The translations under genes were made by a program, and so were the position numbers. Below, piece by piece: positions 1-11,221 of a stretch of 64,000 bases of DNA; within the stretch, counting starts at the first letter, position 1, and each line of letters begins with the position of its first letter. Under the pieces are notes generated by a model, which was given only the letters and a program-made list of their open reading frames with translations, made no database searches and was not told where the DNA came from. Source of the DNA: Haematobia irritans. Lineage: Eukaryota > Arthropoda > Insecta > Diptera > Muscidae. The stretch spans positions 224,124,975-224,188,974 of the forward strand of contig NC_134399.1 in NCBI RefSeq assembly GCF_050003625.1, read 5' to 3'.

Positions 1-275
1 ATAAACTTATTCAATTGTTGCTTTGGATCATTCCCCACCAAGTTATAATACAATTTGCCGAAAAGAGTTATAATGTTATTCTGGTTTTACCGATTCGAGT
101 TTTAGCGGCAAAACTCGAACTCAATGCCCGCTTTTATTTTCGAAAGTATCCGTCAACTCCTCTTGGACTACTTATTAATAAAGAGGAACTAAACTTTGTT
201 TTTATAGATCTTACTGTTTAATTTTTCACTGTTTCCCAATGTTTTCATTTTACTGTAACAACTCTAAAAAGAGTA
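1..275. repeat. Element U, left part (dispersed repeat)
   Basis: An AT-rich dispersed repeat cut at the window edge. It shares long stretches with 23190-23420, including the text CAACTCTAAAAAGAGTA just before 276 and GTCAACTCCTC near 150. It contains a small palindrome around 97-119 (CGAGTTTTAGC / AAAACTCGAA) that recurs near 19860. The repeat resumes at 838 after the J insertion. I cannot assign a class. The open frame at 15-221 lies entirely inside it and has no recognisable protein features. Confidence 0.55.
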
Positions 276-837
276 CACTGAAAAAAATATTGTCGAGTGG
301 TCAAAGATTTCATGTCCTTAAAATAAGAATACAAATTTTGCTTAGCTTAGACGACGCATTTCTCTAATATAAAGTTTTTTCCATGTTCAAAAGTCGATAA
401 ACTATTCAATGAAGTAGTGTTGTCCTTATAATTAAGTGATTTGACTTGAAAATGGGTATCATAACATGAAAGAAAAAATTTTTAACTAATGAAATTGTCT
501 TTAAATTTGTTGCATTTTTGCATCTTGACTACAAAGCAAAAATCGTTAAAAAATAGGACATGTTTTTCAACACTTTATTTAAAAGACGTTTTTATTTGAA
601 ACATAGCACAATTTCTACTGTCTTGTTTTTAACGGACTTTTTGGAGCATATGAAAAAAGCTGAAAAAGCGAAAAAATAAAATTTCCTTCATAGAGTCAAA
701 TACACAAAACCCACATTTAAAAGAGAATTGTGTCTTAAAAGTATCCTTACTTGAATTCTCGGCTTCATTGGCTCGGAATCAATACCATTTTAAAATAGAG
801 ACACAATCTTTGGAACCGGGCATGCTATTTTTCAGTG
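276..837 (+). mobile_element. TA-flanked MITE, family J (copy 1)
   Basis: Ends are inverted (CACTGAAAAA ... TTTTTCAGTG) and are flanked by TA on both sides (274-275 and 838-839). The paralogous U copy near 23357 lacks the insertion and keeps one TA, so insertion with a 2-bp TA duplication is directly visible. TA duplication and short TIRs fit a non-autonomous Tc1/mariner-type element. No transposase frame is present. Relatives lie at 24956-25447, 27611-27780 and 46749-47120. Confidence 0.75.
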
Positions 838-911
838 TATAGTGCCCTTTCGTTAGTTTTTATGAAGATCCCTTTAATTACCTTTGTTTGAATGTTTTGA
901 CTTACTCGTCC
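838..911. repeat. Element U, right part
   Basis: Continues U after the J insertion. ATAGTGCCCTTTCGTTA and the following TTTATGAAGA match 23358-23390. Confidence 0.5.
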
Positions 912-913
912 TA

Positions 914-1338
914 CACTCAAAAAAAAGTGAACTCTCTATTTCACTAAAGCCAATTTAACTTTATTTTAGTTCATAGAAATATTATGTTTGGAGAAAGTTT
1001 TCTTTACTCTAATACTTTTTTGTGTACGTTAGTTACACAAAAAATATACTCAAATGAAGCATAAAGATTAACTAAATTCGTGTCTTCCACAAAATAGTTC
1101 AGAATTTCTTTAAATTTGTAAATTTTACCAAAAATGCGTCCATCGTGAACTTCGTATGTCACTAAAGACATTCTTGCAATTTTGAACTCCAAGTTTTTCT
1201 TCAAACTACAAAATTTTCTTTAACAAGTCAAAAAACTTAGTTATGTCTAATAAATTTTCTTGTATTTTTCGAAAAATATTTACTTATTTTTATGACATCG
1301 GCGTGATGCCAACGTTTGTAATACTGTTTTTTTCAGTG
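914..1338 (-). mobile_element. TA-flanked MITE, family I (copy 1)
   Basis: Begins CACTCAAAAAAAAGTGAAC and ends TTTTTTTCAGTG, with TA immediately outside both ends (912-913 and 1339-1340). Its interior is the reverse complement of 60124-60642, sharing for example the segment around TTCTTGCAATTTTGAACTCC and the Ile/Val-rich spurious frame at 1004-1204. It is non-autonomous and of Tc1/mariner type by its TA duplication. The reading frames inside are not conserved between the copies. Confidence 0.65.
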
Positions 1339-1375
1339 TACGTTCCGATTTGTTTTGACGAACGACGCATATACA

Positions 1376-1812
1376 ATTTTTGGCGGTCTTATATCACAAC
1401 ATATATATGTTTACTCCAAATTTGTAAATTTATACTTGTTTATATTCACACATAGTATTTTTCCAGTCTTTAATGGAATTTTCTTTGTGTATATATATGT
1501 TTAAGGCGCCAATTGGTTACTTTCATTATTTTACTTCCAGCATACACTTTATGTCTCTCTTTCTAAACACATATATGTTTATAGTCTATTTCTAAATTAA
1601 TATATGTTTGCATCCAAGCATATTATATTTACAAACATTTTATGTCCCAAACATAATATGTTCTAACATATTAACATATATGTCCCAAACATATTATGCT
1701 AGTTTATAAACATTATATGCTTGCACTTAAAAATATTGTGTTTAAAAATTTGAGTTCCAAACATATAATTTTTACACCCAAACATATGAAAAACAGTCTT
1801 TTTCGTCCGTGT
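1376..1812 (-). mobile_element. Element F fragment (copy 1)
   Basis: Dense in the box ACATATATGTTT and its variants (AACATATTATG, CCAAACATA), ending in TTTTTCGTCCGTGT. This is the reverse complement of the starts of the copies at 28446 and 29541 (ACACGGACGAAAAAG). Only one end is preserved here; the tRNA-like segment and the AGGGTGT end seen elsewhere are missing. Confidence 0.6.
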
Positions 1813-2440
1813 ATCTTTTGAAAGATGGTATTAAAAACGATTTATATTGAATCATATTTTAATATAGACTCTAATGACTCAAATCCATAGTAGATGGTAT
1901 GGGAGCCTTGGGTAAGAGACTTTTGTACAAATAAAATGTTGTAATAAAATCGCGAACTGGGAATTAAACAAAAAACTATTATTTTCCCATAAATAAACAA
2001 ATAAATAAAGTAAAATAGTAATAAAAATTGTCCTTAAATTAACTGAAATATTGACACTTTAAATTTAAGATAAAAACGCTTCAAATATAGGCTTAGACTT
2101 ATTTTGAGGATTTAGCGTCTTTGGTTTAAAGTTTTTTTTTTTTGGAATTAAGAAAACATTTTTTACTTATAATTTAGATTTTTAAAGCCAGATAGGTCGC
2201 TAAAAAATTCCTTTATTTTAAAGAAGCCGCATCTTTGGTTCGGAATCAATACCAAAATCCTTAAGGGAAGAGCAAAAGTACTCACAAAATTTACCACTTT
2301 AACATTTGTTAAAATATTTGGCACGGAGAACATACCTTTTCCGAACATACAACGAAAAATGATGCACCCTCAACGTTGTTTGCCAATTTCATATAAATTT
2401 AAGTTTTTTTCTTAAAAAAGTGTGGCAGAAGCCTATGCAA
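1813..2440. other. No gene; AT-rich DNA with J-like remnant
   Basis: No supported coding frame. The segment 2030-2350 resembles the interior of J copy 1 (TCGGAATCAATACCA occurs at both 2238 and about 776), so part is an old transposon remnant. The remainder shows nothing I recognise. Confidence 0.4.
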
Positions 2441-2516
2441 AAATCATAAAATTATGCACCGAGTTCCCATTTAGGAGCAAACTTTTACTTTCAATTTTCA
2501 AAAAATCGGACAAAAT

Positions 2517-2557
2517 GGAACTCTTTCCCCACCAGATATCGGTGGGGAAAGAGTTCC
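2517..2557. repeat. Perfect 17-bp inverted repeat
   Basis: Arms GGAACTCTTTCCCCACC and its exact complement enclose AGATATC. It lies in region R just before E copy 1 and would form a stable hairpin. No tract of Ts follows directly, so I do not call it a terminator. Confidence 0.75.
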
Positions 2558-2612
2558 AAACTATCAAACGGTCCCTATTCCAAGTAAATCGACAAAGTTT
2601 ATTTCACTATTG

Positions 2613-3010
2613 CACAGAAAAAATTTTCACAAAAATTTTCCAATTAAAATTTTAATTTAATTTTAAAAAATATTTAATTAAAAATTTAACTGAATCAAAA
2701 AAAATTTTAATTGAAACAAAAATCAATCATAAAAATTAATAGTATCAATTAATTTTTATTGACCTTCAATTAATTTTTTAACTGATACTATCATCTCTGT
2801 TATCGAAGACATTTCAATTAGAAAATCAATCACAATCACAAAAATTAATAGTTTCAATTATTTTTTTAAATTGGATCAATTATTTCTTTAATTTACTTTC
2901 AATTAATTTTTTTATTTAATACTATCATTTCTCTGATTGAAGACATTTCAATTAAAAAATTAATTGGATCAATTAATTTCGTGATTGAATCAAAAAAAAT
3001 TTTTTGTGTG
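2613..3010 (+). mobile_element. AT-rich TIR element E (copy 1)
   Basis: Starts CACAGAAAAAATTTT and ends AAATTTTTTGTGTG. The interior is built from AATTAATT/TTAATTGATC words and the phrase GAAGACATTTCAATTA. It splits region R. It is non-coding. The intact copy at 41155-41443 defines the ends and suggests a TT target duplication. Confidence 0.65.
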
Positions 3011-3045
3011 CCTTCCCCAACCAGATACCGAAAAATCATGTACTA

Positions 3046-3328
3046 CACAAAATTTTTTTTTCTGATTCAATCACGAAATTAATTGATCCAATTAATTTTT
3101 TAATTGAAATGTCTTCAATCAGAGAAATGATAGTATTAAAATAAAAAAATTAATTGAAAGTAAATTAAGGAAATAATTGAATCCATTAAAAAAATAATTG
3201 AAACTATTAATTTTTGTGATTGATTTTTATTTCAATTAAAAAATTTGTTGAAACAATTAAATTTTTAAATGAATATTTTTTAAAACTCAATTAAAATTTT
3301 AATTGAGAACATTTTCGTAAATATTTTT
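3046..3328 (-). mobile_element. AT-rich TIR element E (copy 2)
   Basis: Opposite orientation to copy 1 only about 35 bp away: CACAAAATTTTTTTTTCTG, then TGTCTTCAATCAGAGAAATG, to a decayed far end near TTTTCGTAAATATTTTTC. Copies 1 and 2 together make an imperfect inverted repeat of about 700 bp. Confidence 0.6.
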
Positions 3329-3654
3329 CTCCTCCTCCTACCACGTTCCTTGTAAATTCAAGTAGATCGAAGAAGGTTAAATTTTGCTCCATTGTATTAA
3401 AGGGACGCCACTTTCCCCTATAAAATGTCGATAAACACCGAAGTGAATAGCACCCTTAACCTTCCCTTAAAATTCCAAGAAAATCTATAAACTTCCCTTC
3501 AAGTGTGAGGCAAGGAGAAGGTTCCCTACCCGTCCAAATACCCAAGCAACAGGTACAGCACATGGATTTCATAACATTCCTCGCGGCCTTTGTAAATTTC
3601 AAGAAAACTTGAGAATTTTTGTTTTTTCAGTTTTAGAGGAGGTTCCCCTCCCTG

Positions 3655-3940
3655 CACACAAAAAAAATCTGATTCAATTACGCAATTAATTGATCCAATT
3701 AATTTGTTAATTGAAATGTCTTCAATCACAGAAATGATAGTATCAATTAAAAAATTAATTGTCAGCCAAATAAAAAATTAATTGATCCAATTAAAAAATT
3801 AATTGATACTATTAATTTGTGTGATTGATTTTTGTTTCAATTACAAAAAATTGTTGAATCGATTAAATTTTTAATTAAATATTTTTTAAAACTCAATTAA
3901 GATTTTAATTGGAAAAATGTTCGAGAATTTTTTTTCGAAA
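3655..3940 (-). mobile_element. AT-rich TIR element E (copy 3)
   Basis: CACACAAAAAAAATCTG at the left and the GAAATGTCTTCAATCAC core, in the same orientation as copy 2. It is inserted in another unit of region R. Confidence 0.6.
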
Positions 3941-4830
3941 ATTGTTGTAGCGTATCTTGTGTAAACGTCCCAGAAAATGTCAAGCAAATTATAAGCCCAA
4001 TTTTCAAAAATCAGGGCCTCTTCCCGTCGAAATATCACAAAATCAAGTACACAATATTAATTTCATAACCTCTCCCCACGTTATCTGTAAATTTGAAGTA
4101 AATTGAAAAAAGTTTAATTGTTTCTCTGTGTGTAATTAGGGAGAAGCGGATGTCTCCCTATGCCTTTTATTTTTCCCCGATAAGTCAGGAACTTGATTTT
4201 AATTTCATTACCTCTACATATTTTTCCGTAAAATTTCAATCAGAGGACTTTAGTTTTGATTTCACTGTGCTTTAAAAAAGTCGGCAAAGGGGAGATCCCC
4301 CTCCCCGACCAAATACCGAAAAATAAATTACCCGTACTTTGTCTAGACGCCTCCTGCAACCTTCCCTGAATATTTCAAGCAAATCGAGTAATTTTGTTCC
4401 AAGTTTCAAAAGTCGGGTAAGGGGGATGTCCCCCTCCCCGTCAACATATGAACACACCAGGTACCCTATATTAATTTTATAACCTCCTCGCATGTTTTCT
4501 GTAAATCTCAGGTAATTTAGAGAATTTTAGTTTTTAAATTGTACTTAAAAAAAAGTCGGAAAAAGGGGAGGTCCCCTTCCGCAACAAAATATCGAAAAAT
4601 AAAATAGCGGATATTTGTCTAGATGTCAACCCAAACCTTCAGTGAAAATTTCAAGCAAATCGGTTAACTTGGTCCAATTTTCAAAAAGTCGGACCCTCTC
4701 CGCGACCAGGTGTCAAAAATTAGGTACCCTTAAATTCTCTGAAAGTTTCAAGTAACTAAATCAGTGCAGCCGTTTCCGAGTTTACCCGGAATATACAAAC
4801 AGATAAACAAGCATACTTTGAATTTTATAT

Positions 4831-5750
4831 ATTTATTGATTTACTCATTATTTCCCTTTTTGGATGTTTTGCTGAATAATTCGTCGCTATTATTCTGCGA
4901 TTCTTCGAAAACATCGCTATCTTCCGAAATTTGATCTTCGTTCCAAATTCCAATGTCATCTGTTGTCAACAATATTAGTCCTGAATGGCAATCAACTCAT
5001 GATGAAGATGTCATTAAAATCAAGGATTTGGTGTTTGAGAATCGACGATTAAAAGTCTGAGATCTTCATTTAAATATCGGAGGGTCTGCGAAAATCATTT
5101 CAAAACATCATGTGAGAATAAAATTTTAAATCAAGATTCCAAACAACTTAATTCTTAAAAATCAGAGTGGCATGGGCATCTCTTATTTCCTTCCGGCCGT
5201 AAGGAAATTAGCTTTCTTATATTTATGATCTTATATATTTTGTATATCCTTTTGCACACAAATTCCGTACCCTTGCCATATGCGTGTGGTTGTGTTACTG
5301 ATGCTCTTTCCTACATTATTATGGTGCTCTTTCCCTTCGATTTTTCGAGTGCTTTGCATTTAATATCATTTCCAGTTTGAGAAACGACAAATAAATTGCT
5401 CCATAAATGGTACTCAAGTATCACATATCGCACTCATTCATGGATAATGAATTCTTTTGTAATAGTGTTTTGAGGTAATGTCACCATTAGTGTAATTACA
5501 ATATTTTTGTAATTTTATATTGGGTACCTGTTTGTGTGTGTTTAACTAATAAACCTACAAGGGATATAATCGTAAATCATTATTCGAATTAGATTAAATT
5601 GATTTTTCTGTATTTGCAACAAAAGCATATTGATATAAACGTTAACTAATTTCGAATAAATGTTTTGATAAATTTTTACTATTGATTAACACAGGCCAGT
5701 TTATTGAGTGCACATTTAGCATAGACTTTTAAATTTCAATTTTCAGACCA
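4831..5750. other. No recognised feature
   Basis: No supported gene. Short frames between 4850 and 5130 are broken by stops and show no family signature. It may be single-copy DNA. Confidence 0.4.
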
Positions 5751-5751
5751 C

Positions 5752-5824
5752 ACAAAAACAAATTACACCAAAATATTTCCAATTAAAAATTTTATTGCAT
5801 TTTAAATCGTAATCAATTAAAAAA
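5752..5824 (+). mobile_element. E-like remnant interrupted by A copy 1
   Basis: CACACAAAAACAAATT and TTTCCAATTAAAAATTTTAT match E ends. E-like text (AAATCAATTGAGAAAA) continues after 7540, so element A copy 1 probably landed inside an older E copy. Confidence 0.4.
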
Positions 5825-6203
5825 CAAGTAAGGAAAGACTAAAGTTGGGCGGGGCCGACTATAATATACCCTGCACAACTTTGTAGATCTAAATTTTCGA
5901 TACCATAGCAAATCCGTCAAATGTGTTGAGGGCTATATATACCGATTTGGCTGATATTTTGCAAGTTTTTCGAGACTGTTAAAATATTCGAATGTACGGA
6001 ATTAGAGGAAGATCGGTTGATATACACGCCAATTATGACCAGATCGGTGAAAAATATATATGGCAGCTATATCTAAATCTGAACCGATTTTTTCCAAAAT
6101 CAATAGGGATCGTCTCTGAGCCGAAACAGAACCTTATACCAAATTTTAGGACAATCGGACTAAAACTGCGAGCTGTACTTTGCACACAAAAATACATCAA
6201 CAG

Positions 6204-6241
<38 letters not shown>

Positions 6242-7529
6242 GAACATCGCTAAATCGACTCAGAATTTAATTCTAAGACGATCGGTATACTAAACGATGG
6301 GTCTCAGACTTTTCCTTCTTGGCGTTACATACAAATGCACAAACTTATAATACCCTGTTCCACAGTGTGGCGCAGGGTATAAAAATATGGGAAACATTTA
6401 AATCTGAAGCAATTTTAAGGAAACTTCGCAAAAGTTTATTTATGATTTATCGCTCGATATATATATGTATTAGAAGTTTAGGAAAATTAGAGTCATTTTT
6501 AAAACTTTTCGACTAAGCAGTGGCTATTTAACAAGGAAAATGTTGGTATTTTGACCATTTTTGTCGAAATCAGAAAAACATATATATGGGAGCTATATCT
6601 AAATCTGAACCGATTTCAATCAAATTTGGCACATATGACTATACTACCAATTGTACTCCTTGTGCAAAATTTCAAGTTAATCGGGATAAAACTCTGGCTT
6701 CTGGGTCCATATATATGCGTATCGGGCGAAAGATATATATGGGAGCTATATCTAAATCTGAATCGATTTCAACCAAATTTGGCACGCATAGCTATAATGC
6801 TAAATCTACTTCCTGTGCAAAATTTCAACCAAATTGGGGCAAAACTCTGGCTTTTAGGACCATATTAGTCCATATTGGGCGAAAGATATATATGGGGGCT
6901 ATATCTAAATCTGAACCGATTTCAATCAAATTTTGCACACTTGACTGTTCTACTAATTGTACTCCTAGTGCAAAATTTCAACCAAATTCAGCCAAAAACC
7001 TGGCTTTTGGGGCCATATAAGTCCATATCGGGCGAAAGATATATATGGGAGCTATATCGAAATCTGAACCGATTTCAATCAAATTTTGCACATTTGACTA
7101 TACGACTAAGTGTTATGTTTGTACAAAATTTCAAGCAAATCGGTATAAAACTCTGTGTGCTGGGTCCATATTAGTGCATATCGGGCGAAATATATATATG
7201 GGAGCTATATCTAAATCTGAACCGATTTCTTCCAAAATCAATAGGGTTCTATTCTGACCGAAATTAGGTATATGTGCCAAATTTGAAGGCGAGTGGACTT
7301 AAATTGCGACCTAGACTTTGATCACAAAAATGTGTTCACAGACAGACGGACGGACGGACATGGTTATATCGACTCAGGGACCCACCCTGAGCAATATTGC
7401 CAAAGACACCATGTATCTATTTCGTCTCCTTCTGGGTGTTACAAACATATGCACTAACTTATAATACCCTGTTCCACAATGTGGCGCTGGGTATAAACAT
7501 ATGCACTAACAGTAGTGGTGAAGGGTATA
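5825..7529 (+). mobile_element. Family A interspersed element (copy 1, composite)
   Basis: Begins CAAGTAAGGAAAGACTAAAG followed by a GC-rich palindromic block (GGGCGGGGCCGACT). It carries a (GACA)n tract at about 6201-6242 and a first terminal hairpin near 6352-6381 (TACCCTGTTCCACAGTGTGG...GGGTATA). A second section follows with five 153-bp monomers (GGGRGC at 6588, 6741, 6894, 7047, 7200), a second GACG/GACA tract at 7342, and two more hairpin ends (to 7496 and 7529). The layout resembles dipteran mini-me/HINE (Helentron-like) non-autonomous elements; that assignment is inference. The frames of up to 144 codons here come from the 3n period. Confidence 0.8.
6588..7250 (+). repeat. 153-bp tandem array of family A
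   Basis: Five monomer starts spaced exactly 153 bp apart. Each has the box TATATGGGAGCTATATC, then TCTGAACCGATTTC, and a spacer ending in CATATCGGGCGAAAGA. One frame encodes a repeated 51-residue peptide with the motif YMGAISKSEPIS; another is also open, so openness alone does not argue for translation. Confidence 0.85.
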
Positions 7530-8185
7530 ATTAACCGATACAAAACATTTTTGATCGGATTAAAAAATAAAATCAATTGAGAAAATTATAGAGAAATTTC
7601 TTTTAATTCAAAAATACTATCCCAATTTAAATTTTAATTAAATTACAAGTTTATATTTTCAACTAAAAACATAGCTAAAAAAATTGTTTGGAAATAAGTA
7701 GTTTCTATATGCATACAATAATCATTCAATTTACCTCAACGGGGACCAAATTAACATATGGACCAAAATTTTATCATACATCCCCAGGAATAATATTTTC
7801 CTCCTGAACTCTTTTTTAAATATTTTCTTTAAAATAAAATATTTTCCATAAAACCGAAATTTTGGTAAGCGATGCAAAAATTTTCTCTAGGTCAATATTT
7901 TTTTCAGTGTGTGTACTTATTTAAGAAATTTAAATGTTGTTTTCAAAATCGATGTAATATAAAGTTTAGTTGTAACGTTCCTTGAAACTAGAAATCTCTT
8001 CTTGGTAACATTATCCTCATGTTTCTTTCCCACTAGTTTCCTAGGGGGATTTTCCAAGAATTTATTTATTGTGAAATTATATCTAATAGACAGTCCTACA
8101 CACCATGGCAAACATAATTTAAATATTTGCAAACACTCATCCTAAATGTTCGAAAATGTTGGCAGGGTTAATAATCGGGTAAATA
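7530..8185. other. No gene; E-like remnant then unclassified DNA
   Basis: The first 150 bp resemble a decayed E element. The rest has no supported gene; the frame at 7917-8132 (minus) has no recognisable domain. Confidence 0.4.
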
Positions 8186-8189
8186 TACA

Positions 8190-8640
8190 CCGAAAGAAAA
8201 GTAAACTGTTTTATAGGAAGAATAAACTAACTCGCATGTTGAGAATTCTACAAAGCGTTGTTAAAATCAGGAAAATTTAATGCCCTGTTGTACTTTTTAA
8301 CGGTAGTTCATGAAATTACACCCTCTCATAGAAGAAGATATTATCTAAATTAAAGAAGAAAATTATTGGCGCCAAATCATGACCATTTTAACCATTTAAT
8401 TTTCATTTGCTTTAGTTCATATTGGACTTAGGTTTACGGTCAATAAACTTTATATTCACGTTTAGTTCATAAAATTTTTGAGACATACTTGAAAAAAAAA
8501 AATAAAATTTCATTGGGCTGTGGAAAATTTCGCAAAAAATAATAAAATTTAACTACAAACAAATAATTTTTTTTTTGCAATAAAAGTAAGTTAAATTTAG
8601 AGTTAGTTTAACTAGGGAAATTTTTTTCTGTGTACACGTG
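8190..8640 (+). mobile_element. Family I-like MITE (copy 3)
   Basis: Starts ACACCGAAAGAAAAGTAAAC and ends TTTTTTTCTGTGTACAC. Internal text (GAGACATACTTGAAAAAA, GGGCTGTGGAAAATTTCG) is matched in reverse complement at 30960-31000 and 32750-32785, where element B copy 1 has split a related copy. Confidence 0.5.
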
Positions 8641-9097
8641 GGTGTGTGTGTGATTAATGTTTCCTTCTACCAAAACTGTTCTAATCGGTTTACGAAAATT
8701 GTTCATAAGACCAACTCATCACATAAATGTAATTTTGTCTTGCTACTTATGAATTATAGAAATTTTAACGAAAATCAAATAATTTCGTAATTTCTATAGA
8801 ATTGTTTACATGTACAATGTAAGTCTTTTTGTAATGCTACAGGCGGTGGCAATGTAGCCTGGGCTGTAATAAGATGAATAAATGAATGCTGTTGCCATTG
8901 CTATAGTTATTCATTGTAATATAACGAACATGACCGAATCTAGAATCTGGTCATCCTAAAAAATGAAAATAATACAAAAAATTTCAATTGTATTATTTTG
9001 AAACTATACTGAAAGGTGTAAAAGCAGTACTATCCTCGATTACAAGGTTCCAAGTGAGATAATAGCGTCAGAGGCAAGAGGTAGTTCTAGTCAAAGT
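8641..9097. other. No recognised feature
   Basis: Intergenic-looking DNA without a supported gene or repeat boundary. Confidence 0.35.
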
Positions 9098-9310
9098 TCT
9101 AGTGGTGCAATGGTTTGCACGCATACAAAGGGTTCGTTTTGACCAAGCACCACAAAGTTTATCAGTAGTGGATTATTCCCTCTTAGTAAAGCTGATGACA
9201 TAGCAGAGTGTTTAAAAGGTTTCGATGTGTTACGTTGTTCGGAATCGGCTACGAAAAAGAGATTCCTTGTCATTGAGTTAAAATGTATAAATTTCAAATG
9301 ATTTTTTAAG
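9098..9310 (+). mobile_element. Degenerate tRNA-derived SINE (copy 1)
   Basis: AGTGGTGCAATGGTT (A-box side) is followed by GTGGATTATTCCCTC, GTTCGGAATCGGCT and CTTGTCATTGAG, the same order as the SINE at 58465-58792. The head is damaged: the B box is reduced to AGGGTTCGTTTTGACC. The (CCTAA)n tail is gone. The minus-strand frame 9091-9297 is a shadow of this element. Confidence 0.65.
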
Positions 9311-9505
9311 AGGTTCAGTTAAAGAATTAAATGGTTTTGCCGCAAATACCGAATTACTCACAAATGACTGGTGATCGTAGTCTAACATTCGTGAATCCAA
9401 AGAAAACAATGGTTGTATTAACTCTTCTCTTAGTGTATAGAACAGATATTAACGGATTTTCACCGAAATATCTCCGTGGAAGAACTTATATAATATAAAT
9501 ATAAA

Positions 9506-11221
9506 CAAGCAAGGAAAGTCTAAAGTCGGGCGGGGCCGACTATATTATACCCTGCACCACTTTGTAGATCTAAATTTTCGATACCATATCACATCCGTCA
9601 AATGTGTTGGGGCTATATATAAAGGTTTGTCCCAAAAACATACTTTTAAGTATCACTCGATCTGGGCAGAATTTGATAGACTTCTACAAAATCTATAGAC
9701 TCAAAATTTAAGTCGGCTAATGCACTAGGGTTGAACATAATGTTAGTAAAAAAATATGGGAAACATAAATCTGAAGCAATTTTAAGGAAACTTCGCAAAA
9801 GTTTATTTATGTATTAGAAGTTTAGGAAAATTAGAGTCATTTTTACAACTTTTCGACGAAGCAGTGGCGATTTAACAAGCAAAATGTTGGCATTTTGACC
9901 ATTTTTGTCGAAATCAGAAAAACATATATATGGGAGCTATATCTAAATCTGAACCGATTTCAATCAAATTTGGCACACATGACTATATTACTAATTGTAC
10001 TCCTAGTGCAAAATCTCAACCAAATTGGGCCAAAACTCTGGCTTCTGGGGCCATATAAGTCCATATCGGGCGAAAAATATATATGGAAGCTATATCTAAA
10101 TCTGAACCGATTTCAATCAAATTTGGCACACATGACTATACTACCAATTGTACTACTTGTGCAAAATTTCAAGCTAATCAGGATAAAACTCTGGCTTCTG
10201 GGTCCATATAAGTGCATATCAGGCGAAAGATATATATGGGAGCTATATCTAAATCTGAATCGATTCCAAATTTGACACGCATAGCTACAATGCTAAATCT
10301 ACTCCCTGTGCAAAATTTCAACCAAATTGGGCCAAAACTGTAGCTTTTAGGACCATATTAGTCCATATCGGGCGAAAGATATATATGGGAGCTATATCTA
10401 AATCTGAACCGATTTCAATCAAATTTTGCGAACTTGACTATACTACTAATTGTAAACCTAGTGCAAAATTTCAACCAAATTGGGCCAAAACTCTGGCTTT
10501 TAGGACCATATTAGTCCATATCGGGCGAAAGATATATATGGGAGCTATATCTAAATCTGAACCGATTTCAATCAAATTTTGCACACTTGACTATACGACT
10601 AACCCCCATTTTCATGAAGCTCCGTTAGTGCTACGTCAGCTAACGAACTTTTAAACCGTGATATCTACATATCTGTCATCTTGCGTATATATTCCATATG
10701 CCAGTTAGAAACTTAACTGCTGAAAATTTTTCAGTTAAAGTTAACCGGAGAAAAGATATTTCCATTTTTCTTTCTGTTAACTGGCAGTTAAAGCCTAACT
10801 GAGCTACATGAAAATGGCCGTAAGTGTTATGTTTGTACAAAATTTCAAGCAAATCGGTATAAAACTCTGGCTGCTGGGTCCATATTAGTGAATATCGGGC
10901 GAAAGATATATATGGGAGCTATATCTAAATCTGAACCGGTTTCTTCCAAAATCAATAGGGTTCTATTCTGACACAAATTAGGTACATGTGCTAAATTTGA
11001 AGGCGATTGGACTTAAATTGCGACCTAGACATTAATCACAAAAATGTGATCACAGACAGACGGACGGACGGACGGACAGACGGACATTGTTATATCGACT
11101 CATGGACCCACCCTGAGCATTATTGCCAAAGACACCATGTGTCTATCTCGTCTCCTTCTGGGTGTTACAAACATATGCACTAACTTACAATACCCTGTTC
11201 CACAGTGTGGCGCAGGGTATA
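9506..11221 (+). mobile_element. Family A interspersed element (copy 2)
   Basis: CAAGCAAGGAAAGTCTAAAG start with the GGGCGGGGCCGACT palindrome, several TATATGGGAGCTATATC monomers, a (GACG)n tract near 11056 and the hairpin TACCCTGTTCCACAGTGTGG...GGGTAT at 11191-11220. It carries a Harbinger-like MITE at 10603-10820. The uninterrupted sequence at that site is visible in copy 1 near 7107. Confidence 0.8.
10603..10820 (+). mobile_element. Harbinger-like MITE (218 bp) in family A
   Basis: Inverted ends CCCCCATTTTCATGAAGCTC and, read inward from the right, CGGCCATTTTCATGTAGCTC. The 3-bp direct repeat TAA flanks it (10600-10602 and 10821-10823). Family A copy 1 has the empty site GACTAAGTGTTATG. 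A TWA duplication with such TIRs fits PIF/Harbinger. It has no coding capacity. Confidence 0.75.

Larger units (their letters stand above)
2440..4830 (+). repeat. Region R: about 136-bp degenerate tandem repeat
   Basis: A degenerate array whose units read roughly AAAAGTCGG, purine-rich GGGGAGGTCCCC, then CCGACCAAATA and a segment ending TTTCAAGCAAATCGG. Successive GTCGG boxes at about 4280, 4413, 4554 and 4689 give spacings of 133-141 bp. It closes with CAGTGCAGCCGTTTCCGAG and TTTACCCGGAATATACAAAC near 4763-4800, a tail I associate with widely dispersed insect repeats but cannot name. It is interrupted by three E elements. The small frames here are repeat artefacts. Confidence 0.5.

Noticed and set aside
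2613..3328. LTR pair from inverted E copies
   Set aside because: They are in inverted, not direct, orientation, with no TG..CA ends and no primer-binding site.
6588..7250. CRISPR array
   Set aside because: Monomers are 153 bp without repeat-spacer alternation; eukaryotic interspersed element.
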